Positions 1 to 5,992 of a DNA stretch of 10,899 nt are shown here, piece by piece. The DNA is taken from the NCBI GenBank assembly GCA_902796895.1, contig CADBQV010000020.1, positions 1 through 10,899 of the forward strand. The letters run 5' to 3'. The position numbers were made by a program, and so were the translations under genes. Position 1 is the first letter of the stretch, and every line of letters begins with the position of its first letter. The DNA comes from an uncultured Erysipelotrichaceae bacterium (lineage in GTDB: Bacteria; Bacillota_I; Bacilli_A; Acholeplasmatales; Anaeroplasmataceae). The notes beneath the pieces were generated by a model that did not search any database, was not told where the DNA came from, and was given only the letters and a program-made list of their open reading frames with translations.

Positions 1-236
<236 letters not shown>

Positions 237-386
237 GTATTTGATATTAAAACAGCTACAACATCGTTTCATATTTTCACCCTTTCTATTCCTATCTATT
301 TAGTAGGATTGCTTGTATTATATAATTCAATTCCTAGTTTGTCAATAGGTTTAATAAAATATTTTAAAGAAAAAAATAAAAACTAG
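237..386 (+). pseudogene. Possible C-terminal remnant of a membrane protein gene
   Basis: The plus frame is open from just after a TAG at 234-236 to a TAG at 384-386. It encodes 49 residues with no ATG. The translation looks protein-like: a hydrophobic stretch including IPIYLVGLLVLYNSIPSL, then a basic tail (KYFKEKNKN), as in the last membrane segment of a transporter-type protein. GC is about 23% by hand count, against about 14% in the adjacent 112-236, nearer to coding levels here. The stop codon lies inside the hairpin at 380-400, as often happens where a terminator serves two convergent genes. I infer the 3' end of a gene that lost its 5' part. I cannot assign a family, and a chance open frame is possible. 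Confidence 0.3.
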
Positions 387-400
387 GCATAGCCTAGTTT
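366..400 (-). terminator. Rho-independent terminator of csp
   Basis: Perfect 9-bp inverted repeat AAACTAGGC / GCCTAGTTT (380-388 and 392-400) with a 3-nt loop. On the minus strand it is followed by a T-rich run (complement of 366-379). It begins 11 bases past the csp stop codon. On the plus strand it lies directly at the end of the possible gene remnant, so it may once have served both directions. Confidence 0.85.
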
Positions 401-410
401 AAATTTCAAT

Positions 411-608
411 TTATGCTTTTTGTACGTTCTTAGCTAATTGTCCTCTTTCGCCTTCTTCTACATCGAATGTAACTTCTTGGCCTTCATCTAATGTTTTATA
501 GCCATCAGCTACAATTGCACTAAAATGAACGAAAACGTCATTACCTTCTTCAGATACGATAAATCCGTATCCCTTTTCAGCATTGAACCATTTTACTTTT
601 CCTTTCAT
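411..608 (-). CDS. csp: Cold-shock protein (CspA/CspB family)
   Basis: A 65-residue single cold-shock domain, the normal length for this family of small cytosolic RNA/ssDNA-binding proteins that melt mRNA structure. RNP1 is visible as KGYGFI and RNP2 as VFVHF, after the typical MKGKVKWFN start. The conserved C-terminal GQLAKNVQ segment is also present. The open frame extends upstream to a TTG at 629, but that extension (MKGVKVS) contains the ribosome binding site itself: AAGGAG lies 11 bases before the ATG at 608. The ATG is therefore the start and gives the canonical N-terminus. The gene is monocistronic, with its own promoter (667-695) and a roughly 50-nt leader carrying a hairpin, and the terminator at 366-400. 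Confidence 0.96.
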   Translation of the reverse strand: MKGKVKWFNAEKGYGFIVSEEGNDVFVHFSAIVADGYKTLDEGQEVTFDVEEGERGQLAKNVQKA

Positions 609-640
609 AGAAACCTTAACTCCTTTCAAACCTCACCTTT

Positions 641-660
641 TATAGAAAAAACCTTCTATA
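641..660 (-). promoter_or_regulatory. Hairpin at the predicted 5' end of the csp mRNA
   Basis: On the minus strand this is TATAGAA-GGTTTT-TTCTATA, a perfect 7-bp stem with a 6-nt loop. It begins about where transcription should start, about 7 nt past the -10 box at 667-672. It would therefore be a 5'-terminal hairpin of the csp leader. Cold-shock mRNAs of other bacteria have structured leaders that control stability and translation. A similar role here is inference; the stem is AT-rich and only moderately stable, so melting on warming is conceivable. Confidence 0.4.
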
Positions 661-666
661 CGTTAG

Positions 667-695
667 ATTATACTATAAAAAGATTAATTTTACAA
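667..695 (-). promoter_or_regulatory. SigA-type promoter of csp
   Basis: On the minus strand, TTGTAA (complement of 690-695), a 17-nt spacer and a perfect TATAAT (complement of 667-672). The predicted start is near 660, giving a leader of about 50 nt before the ATG at 608. Confidence 0.65.
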
Positions 696-718
696 GAGTC
701 AATCGAATTTTTGACAAA

Positions 719-735
719 ATACAAGCGTTTGCATA
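719..735. promoter_or_regulatory. cre-like imperfect palindrome (possible CcpA/LacI-family operator)
   Basis: The minus strand reads TGCAAACGCTTGTA, centred on CG. It matches the Bacillus-type catabolite-responsive element (WTGNAARCGNWWWCAWW) at all but two positions, with correct flanking A/T bases. It lies about 25 bp upstream of the csp -35 box and 30 bp past the lipoprotein stop codon. It is unusually GC-rich for this gap. A chance match cannot be excluded from one site. Confidence 0.3.
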
Positions 736-762
736 ATTTTTTATATAATAAAATGCTTATTT

Positions 763-1998
763 TTATATAAATTCAACAGGAAGCTTACTTAATGTAGCTA
801 ATTCAGGTAATGAATATAAGAAATTAAGCTTTTGTGTAAAATCATCAGTTATTGATGGTACATGGCTTGATAAGAAATCACTATTTTTTCCTTTTGCGAA
901 ATAATCATATTCTAATTTATCACCAGAATTACTAACAGGATCATCCCATGTTAAATCAAATCCATAATATTTATTATCAATATTAACATAATTCCATGCA
1001 TGTCCGCCACTTCCTGCAGAATTAATACCAGTACCTGACACAATAATTGATGGAATATTATATTGATTTAATAAATATTTAAATAATTCACTATATGATT
1101 CACATACACCTTTTTTATCAATGACTAAGCCCATTAAATTATGTGCTTGATTTTTTGTTGATGGAGTAACACCATCATCTTCAAAAGCGTATGCACCATT
1201 ATTAATAATATAATCATGAACTATTTTTATAATATGTTTATCAGATAATGGATTAGTAATTAAATTATCAATATTTGTCTTATATTCATTTAATTTTTGA
1301 TTATATGAAGCTCTTGTATCACCTTTATAATATTCATCTGAACAGAAAACATTTATAGTTTGTGAATCTAATTTATCACCTATTTTAGTTGATGATACAG
1401 TAGATAAACTATTTACAAAATAAAATTCAGGATGGTCTAGGACAACACATTTTAATATTGCATATGCTGCATCTGATTCAACATTATATTGTTTATAAAA
1501 TTCTATTTGTGCTGCAACATAATATGTTTCAGTTTTTGTTGTAGTTGAATTATCAGGGTTTGTATATGTAACATTAACATTTTTTGTATCTGTAATAGTT
1601 TTATTAGATAGATAAACACTATTTAATCCATTAAATATAGCATTATATAAATTGACATATTTATTGCCCTTAGTGCTTAAATAATTTTTGGCATAATAAA
1701 TATCTGTTTCTTCTATTTCATCTGTTGATGTACTAACATCTCCAGTTGTAGTTATATCAGGAATTAAAGTACTATCACTAGGTTCTATACTACTTTCAGT
1801 TATAGTTGTAGGTATAATAGTTGTTGGTGTTGTATTTGTATCAACACTACCTGTTATTACAGTTGTTGGAGTATTAGTATTTGTATTATTATTAGTATTA
1901 TTTTGATTATTACCATTTACTAAATTTTCAACAAATTTACATGATGATAGGCTTACAGCAAGTCCCATTGTTAATAAAAAAATTGATAATTTTTTCAT
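763..1998 (-). CDS. Lipoprotein with transglutaminase-like (Cys-His-Asp) domain
   Basis: A 411-residue secreted lipoprotein. Residues 1-20 form a lipoprotein signal peptide (KK, hydrophobic core, LSSC lipobox, Cys20 as lipidation site). Residues 27-95 are a low-complexity linker rich in Asn, Thr, Ser and Pro, probably spanning the cell wall. The C-terminal half is a transglutaminase/cysteine-protease-fold domain: HDYIINNGAY (261-270) precedes the catalytic Cys299 in KGVCESYS, His333 in GGHAWNYV and Asp348 in FDLTWDD. The triad is complete, so an enzyme (protease, peptidase or cross-linker acting on envelope polymers) is likely, but the substrate cannot be told. AGGAGG at 2005-2010 lies 6 nt before the ATG. 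No strong terminator follows the stop codon; the next gene on this strand is csp, 154 bases away with its own promoter. Confidence 0.88.
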   Translation of the reverse strand: MKKLSIFLLTMGLAVSLSSCKFVENLVNGNNQNNTNNNTNTNTPTTVITGSVDTNTTPTTIIPTTITESSIEPSDSTLIPDITTTGDVSTSTDEIEETDIYYAKNYLSTKGNKYVNLYNAIFNGLNSVYLSNKTITDTKNVNVTYTNPDNSTTTKTETYYVAAQIEFYKQYNVESDAAYAILKCVVLDHPEFYFVNSLSTVSSTKIGDKLDSQTINVFCSDEYYKGDTRASYNQKLNEYKTNIDNLITNPLSDKHIIKIVHDYIINNGAYAFEDDGVTPSTKNQAHNLMGLVIDKKGVCESYSELFKYLLNQYNIPSIIVSGTGINSAGSGGHAWNYVNIDNKYYGFDLTWDDPVSNSGDKLEYDYFAKGKNSDFLSSHVPSITDDFTQKLNFLYSLPELATLSKLPVEFI

Positions 1999-2034
1999 TA
2001 TTTTACCTCCTCATATATTATAAAAGTCATAATA

Positions 2035-2063
2035 ATTATAATATTAAGAAAGAATTTCTTCAA
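2035..2063 (-). promoter_or_regulatory. Promoter of the transglutaminase-like lipoprotein gene
   Basis: On the minus strand, TTGAAG (complement of 2058-2063), a 17-nt spacer and a perfect TATAAT (complement of 2035-2040). The start is expected near 2028, giving a leader of about 30 nt. Its -35 box is only 6 bp from the -35 box of the divergent pepT promoter. Confidence 0.6.
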
Positions 2064-2069
2064 TAATAA

Positions 2070-2098
2070 TTGCTTTAAAAAATTATTAGTAATATAAT
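2070..2098 (+). promoter_or_regulatory. Promoter of pepT
   Basis: TTGCTT at 2070-2075, a 17-nt spacer and a perfect TATAAT at 2093-2098. The start is expected near 2105, about 32 nt before the ATG at 2137. Confidence 0.6.
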
Positions 2099-2136
2099 TC
2101 TTTATACATAATAAATATAAAATTTGGAGATGAATT

Positions 2137-3345
2137 ATGAAAAATTATATATTAGAATATTTCTTAAAATATGTAAAAATTAATACAATGTCTAGTGAAG
2201 ATAGTACTGAAACTCCTTCTACTAAATGTCAATATGACTTAGCTAATGTATTAGTTAATGACTTAAAGGAATTAGGTCTTAAAAATGTTAAGCTATTAGA
2301 TCATTGCTTCGTTGTTGGTGAATTAGAATCAAACTCAAATTCTAATTTAACAATTGGCTTTATTGCCCATATGGATACAATACCTGGATTTTCAGGTAAG
2401 GATGTAAAGCCAAATGTAATAAATAATTATGATGGTAATACTATAAAACTTAAAAATATTGAATTAAATCCTAATGAATTTACATTCTTAAATAATTTAA
2501 AAGGAAAAACATTAATCACAACAGATGGTACAACAGTACTTGGTGCAGATGATAAAGCAGGTATAGCAAATATCATGGGTATGCTTAAATATTTTAGCTT
2601 AAATAAAGATATACCTCATGTAAACATTAAAGTAGCATTCACACCTGATGAAGAAATTGGTGGTGGAATTGGCTTATTTGATGTTAAAGGATTTAATGCC
2701 GATTTTGCATATACAGTTGATGGTGAATTATATGATGAAATAAACTATGAAAATTTCAATGCTGCATCAGCTAATATAACTATTAATGGGCTTGACATTC
2801 ATCCAGGAAACGCCAAAGGTCATATGATTAATTCTTCTTTAGTCGCAATGGAATTTAATAGCTTATTAAATCCATTTGAAAGACCTGAATATACAGAATT
2901 ATATGATGGATTCAATCATTTAGTTTATATAAATGGTGAAGTAGGAAAAACTAATATGACATATATACTTAGAAATCATAATAAAGAATTATTAGAAAAG
3001 CAAAAAGATGAATTCATTAATGCTAGAGATTTCTTAAATAAAAAATATGGTACTAATACTGTTGTAGTTGATATTAAAGATTCATATTATAATATGAAAG
3101 ATATAATAGATAAAGATATGCGTAGTGTTAATACAGCAATTAAAGCAATGAAAAAGCTAGGAATAACACCAAAGGTAACACCAATAAGAGGCGGAACTGA
3201 TGGAGCTAGATTAACTCAAATGGGCTTGTTAACACCAAATATAGGTACAGGTGGATATAACCCACATGGTCCATATGAACTTGCTTGCTTAGAAGAGATG
3301 GAAATAGTATCTAAAATATTAATAGAAATAGCAAAAAATGATTAG
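2137..3345 (+). CDS. pepT: Peptidase T (tripeptide aminopeptidase, M20B family)
   Basis: A 402-residue cytosolic zinc aminopeptidase that removes the N-terminal residue of tripeptides in the last steps of peptide use. Length and motif order match PepT. Metal and catalytic residues known for the family can be placed: His78 and Asp80 in AHMDT, the bridging Asp in LGADDKAG (136-142), Glu172 (general base) and Glu173 in PDEEIGGG, Asp195 in TVDGE, and His377 in GGYNPHGPYE. The lid-domain segment DIHPGNAKG (220-228) and RGGTDGARL (351-359) are also present, so the enzyme should be active. GGAG at 2126-2129 lies 7 nt before the ATG. The gene stands alone, divergent from the lipoprotein gene and convergent with a membrane protein gene. 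Its last three codons (KND) and stop lie in the shared terminator stem. Confidence 0.96.
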   Translation: MKNYILEYFLKYVKINTMSSEDSTETPSTKCQYDLANVLVNDLKELGLKNVKLLDHCFVVGELESNSNSNLTIGFIAHMDTIPGFSGKDVKPNVINNYDGNTIKLKNIELNPNEFTFLNNLKGKTLITTDGTTVLGADDKAGIANIMGMLKYFSLNKDIPHVNIKVAFTPDEEIGGGIGLFDVKGFNADFAYTVDGELYDEINYENFNAASANITINGLDIHPGNAKGHMINSSLVAMEFNSLLNPFERPEYTELYDGFNHLVYINGEVGKTNMTYILRNHNKELLEKQKDEFINARDFLNKKYGTNTVVVDIKDSYYNMKDIIDKDMRSVNTAIKAMKKLGITPKVTPIRGGTDGARLTQMGLLTPNIGTGGYNPHGPYELACLEEMEIVSKILIEIAKND

Positions 3346-3364
3346 GAAATCCTAATCATTTTTT
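3333..3364. terminator. Bidirectional terminator shared by pepT and the membrane protein gene
   Basis: Perfect 14-bp inverted repeat AAAAAATGATTAGG / CCTAATCATTTTTT (3333-3346 and 3351-3364) with a 4-nt loop. It has A and T runs at its base, so it works as an intrinsic terminator on either strand. Both stop codons lie inside it: TAG 3343-3345 on plus and TAG (complement of 3352-3354) on minus. The two coding regions are only 6 bases apart. Confidence 0.9.
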
Positions 3365-4512
3365 TCATCTTCATTACTTACTTCATTATTTATATCTTTA
3401 TATAATAATTCATTTGCCTTATCATATGATAAATTATCATTTGCTTCTTCTTTTTTTCTATAATCTTCTTCGTAAATAGAATCTCTTTCATCAACATGCT
3501 CATTCATTACTCTATAATCTAAATCTTCGTGATTTTGATACATTGTAGTTTCTTTTTTATAATATTCATAATGATTAACATCAATTGAATCCTTAATTGT
3601 CTTCTTTTGGAATTTTTCAATTGCTATAGAAATAAATACTTTAGAGAAGAATGATAGATTAACAAAATATGCAAAAGGGAATAAAGAAATCAAATAAAAT
3701 GGGAATGGAGTAGTACTTCCACTTGTCATTGTATTTGAAATAAACGCATATGTAATAAATGTAATTATTCCATATAATATTGCCATATATATTAATTTCT
3801 TAATGAAACAAGAAAAACCATAAAACGTTTTTTTGATTTTTCTTTTTCTAACTAAATAATATTCTTCATCATAATTTTCATATTCATAAAATACATCATT
3901 ATATTTAGTTAAAAACAAAATGAAAAGTATAGGTGCTGCAGGAAGTGTTGGAAATGAAAGATATATAAATATATAATGCTTTAATGTATAACCTAAAAAT
4001 TTTAATAAAACTGGTAAATTTATTACTATTGTTACTATAAAGAATAATGTATCTTTAAAATCATTCGCAAAGAAAAATTTAAAATTTTCTAAAAACGATA
4101 CTTCACGATTCCATAAATTAATTAAATCTAATACTGTTATATAATTATACATATTTAATATAAATAAGAATAGCAAATTTAAGTTAGATAGCATTGATAA
4201 TATATAATATTTACCATAATGATTCATCATATATAATGTATTTTTCATAAAAGAATTTATTATTCCATATAAAACCTTAAATGAAAGAACAATTACTGTA
4301 AGTACAACTACAGTTATTTCTGATGTTGTAAATAAATCATCACTTCTTAATTTATTAATTTTAAGTACCAAGGTATATACTGTATACAAAACTAAAGCAA
4401 GTGATAATAATAAAGATAATAATCTTTTCTTTCCTGTTTTAATCTTTTTACCTTTCTTCTGTAAACCTTGATTCATTATAACAGAATGTTTAATTTTATT
4501 TTCAAATGTCAT
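3352..4512 (-). CDS. Unidentified multi-pass membrane protein with acidic C-terminal tail
   Basis: I do not recognise this 386-residue protein. Residues 1-30 are basic (QKKGKKIKTGKKR). About seven hydrophobic segments follow, near 31-50, 65-86, 103-121, 154-172, 180-200, 236-257 and 270-297. A Tyr- and Glu-rich loop (204-222, FYEYENYDEEYYLVRKRK region) lies between segments 5 and 6. Residues 300-386 form a hydrophilic, Asp/Glu/Asn/Tyr-rich tail. No catalytic motif stands out. The open frame extends 16 codons further up to 4560, but the ATG at 4512 has GGGAG 9 nt upstream and the longer form has no site, so I use 4512. It is divergent from the XRE regulator gene across 90 bp, and shared control with that gene is possible. 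It ends in the terminator shared with pepT. Confidence 0.8.
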   Translation of the reverse strand: MTFENKIKHSVIMNQGLQKKGKKIKTGKKRLLSLLLSLALVLYTVYTLVLKINKLRSDDLFTTSEITVVVLTVIVLSFKVLYGIINSFMKNTLYMMNHYGKYYILSMLSNLNLLFLFILNMYNYITVLDLINLWNREVSFLENFKFFFANDFKDTLFFIVTIVINLPVLLKFLGYTLKHYIFIYLSFPTLPAAPILFILFLTKYNDVFYEYENYDEEYYLVRKRKIKKTFYGFSCFIKKLIYMAILYGIITFITYAFISNTMTSGSTTPFPFYLISLFPFAYFVNLSFFSKVFISIAIEKFQKKTIKDSIDVNHYEYYKKETTMYQNHEDLDYRVMNEHVDERDSIYEEDYRKKEEANDNLSYDKANELLYKDINNEVSNEDEKND

Positions 4513-4537
4513 AATAAAAATCTCCCAAATCGTATTA

Positions 4538-4543
4538 ATTATA
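4538..4543 (-). promoter_or_regulatory. Possible -10 box of the membrane protein gene
   Basis: A perfect TATAAT on the minus strand, 26 bases upstream of the ATG at 4512. No good -35 hexamer is seen 16-18 bp upstream; the best is a T-rich TGTTTT-like sequence. Confidence 0.3.
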
Positions 4544-4555
4544 TCATATTTTTTA

Positions 4556-4584
4556 TTCAAAAAACATTTTATTTATTATATAAT
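4556..4584 (+). promoter_or_regulatory. Possible promoter of the XRE regulator-pdxK operon
   Basis: TTCAAA at 4556-4561, a 17-nt spacer and a perfect TATAAT at 4579-4584. Transcription would start near 4591, right at the GAGG ribosome binding site, giving a leader of only about 12 nt. That is unusually short, so the true start may differ. Confidence 0.3.
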
Positions 4585-4602
4585 TATTTTGAGGTTATAA
4601 TT

Positions 4603-5130
4603 ATGGCAAACAATCTAGGAAAATTAAGAAAAGAATTTAATTTAACACAAGCAGATTTAGCTAAAATCTTAAATACTTCTTCTACTAATATTGGTTATTA
4701 TGAACAAGAAAAAAGAGATTTTTCAACTAAGCTTTTAATAAAGCTATCAGATATGTTTAAAGCATCAGTTGATTATATACTTGGTATACGTGATGATGGA
4801 ATATATGTTTACTATGATGGTCTTGAAATAATAGAATATAATATTAAAGAAGAAAAATTAAATGAATATATAAAAAAGAAAGTTATATATTATAAAGATG
4901 ATAGCTATAAAAGATATATAAATATTAATCAATTATTAGGATTAAAAATCGGTCTTGATTTATCTACATTAATTAAAAATCTAAAAACTCTTGATGAGCT
5001 TGAAGAATTACTTCCTTCACTTCCTATTCAATCAAGAGATGATTTAGATAAAATATTTAGTATAGAAAAAATAAGATCTTTAGATCTAGAAAAAATACAT
5101 GCAATAAAAAAATTATTAGAATTATTATAG
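4603..5130 (+). CDS. XRE-family transcriptional regulator, first gene of a B6-kinase operon
   Basis: A 175-residue protein. Residues 4-58 are a Cro/C1-type helix-turn-helix (LRKEFNLTQADLAKIL, then TSSTNIGYYEQEKRDFS as turn and recognition helix), ending in the usual DYILGIRD. Residues 62-175 are an unassigned, Tyr/Lys/Leu-rich region with the amphipathic stretch LKTLDELEELLPSLP. The frame is open back to 4468, but that start would overlap the divergent membrane gene and has no ribosome site. The ATG at 4603 has GAGG 8 nt upstream and gives the standard HTH N-terminus. The pyridoxal kinase start lies 8 bases past the stop codon, so the two genes form an operon and the regulator may control that gene or itself. 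It lacks the aminotransferase-like domain of MocR/PdxR regulators. Confidence 0.85.
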   Translation: MANNLGKLRKEFNLTQADLAKILNTSSTNIGYYEQEKRDFSTKLLIKLSDMFKASVDYILGIRDDGIYVYYDGLEIIEYNIKEEKLNEYIKKKVIYYKDDSYKRYININQLLGLKIGLDLSTLIKNLKTLDELEELLPSLPIQSRDDLDKIFSIEKIRSLDLEKIHAIKKLLELL

Positions 5131-5138
5131 GTGATTAT

Positions 5139-5960
5139 ATGTCAAAAAAGGTATTAACAATTCAAGATATTTCATGCTACGGCCAGTGTTCAATTACTGT
5201 AGCTCTTCCAATTTTATCTCATTATGGAATAGAAACTGCAATACTTCCTTGTGCTCTTTTATCTACTCATACTTCTGGCTTTACAAATTATACTTGCCTT
5301 GATTTAACAAATGAAATGGATAAGATAGTTGATCATATGTTTTCTGAAAATATAAAATTTGATTGTATATATACAGGATATATGTCAAATAGAAAACAAT
5401 TTGATATTATAAATAAATGCTGTGATAGATTATTAAATAATAATGGTTTATTAATAGTCGACCCAGCAATGGCAGATAATGGAAAATTCTATCCTGGATT
5501 AGATGAATTTATAGCATTTGAATTTAAAAAATTATGTTCTCATGCTGATTATATATTACCAAATATTACAGAAGCTTGTTTTTTAACAGGTATTGAATAT
5601 AAAGAAGAAAAAGATAGAAATACAGAATATTATAATTTATTATTACAAGAATTATATAAGCTTGGAGCTAAAAATGTAATTCTAACAGGTGTTACTGAGG
5701 ATGATTCAATTGGCGCGATAGCTTTTGATGGTATAACACGTACTACTGTTTTAAAAGAAAGAGTAGATAAGAATTATCATGGTACTGGTGATATATTTTC
5801 ATCTATTATAGTTGCAGATATTTTAAATAATACTCCTATTAAAGCAACACTACATCACGCTACTGATTTTATAATTGATGCAATATATGAAACATATGAT
5901 GATGATAAGCATTCATATGGTGTAAAATTTGAAGAGATATTAAAAAAAGAATTAAATTAA
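5139..5960 (+). CDS. pdxK: Pyridoxal/pyridoxamine kinase (ribokinase/PfkB superfamily)
   Basis: A 273-residue cytosolic kinase that phosphorylates B6 vitamers (pyridoxal, pyridoxamine, pyridoxine) with ATP to give PLP or its precursors. The N-terminus VLTIQDISCYGQCSITVALP and the following LPCALLSTHTSGFTNYT are typical of the Bacillota pyridoxamine-kinase group. VDPAMADNGKFY (107-118) and PNITEACFLTG (141-151) are further family motifs. HGTGDIFSS (214-222) is the anion-hole/catalytic motif, with Asp218 as the expected base. All key motifs are present. It starts 8 bases past the XRE gene; its AGGTGAT ribosome site (5129-5135) overlaps that gene's stop codon, suggesting translational coupling. 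The PdxK/PdxY subtype cannot be settled by eye. Salvage of PLP also serves PLP enzymes such as MetY, though that gene is not linked by operon. Confidence 0.92.
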   Translation: MSKKVLTIQDISCYGQCSITVALPILSHYGIETAILPCALLSTHTSGFTNYTCLDLTNEMDKIVDHMFSENIKFDCIYTGYMSNRKQFDIINKCCDRLLNNNGLLIVDPAMADNGKFYPGLDEFIAFEFKKLCSHADYILPNITEACFLTGIEYKEEKDRNTEYYNLLLQELYKLGAKNVILTGVTEDDSIGAIAFDGITRTTVLKERVDKNYHGTGDIFSSIIVADILNNTPIKATLHHATDFIIDAIYETYDDDKHSYGVKFEEILKKELN

Positions 5961-5967
5961 AAATGAT

Positions 5968-5990
5968 AAAAGTCCCATTTGGGACTTTTT
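5968..5990. terminator. Bidirectional terminator between pdxK and the EAL gene
   Basis: Perfect 9-bp inverted repeat AAAAGTCCC / GGGACTTTT (5968-5976 and 5981-5989) with a 4-nt loop. A T run follows on plus and TTTTATCATTTTT on minus. It fits between the two convergent stop codons (5958-5960 and 5993-5995). Confidence 0.92.
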
Positions 5991-5992
5991 GT

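Noticed and set aside
525..770. Plus-strand 81-residue open frame
   Set aside because: It lies opposite csp and its promoter, has no ribosome site and has no protein-like composition.
4468..4602. Longer N-terminus for the XRE regulator, from 4468
   Set aside because: It would overlap the divergent membrane gene, lacks a ribosome site and precedes a standard HTH start at 4603 that has one.
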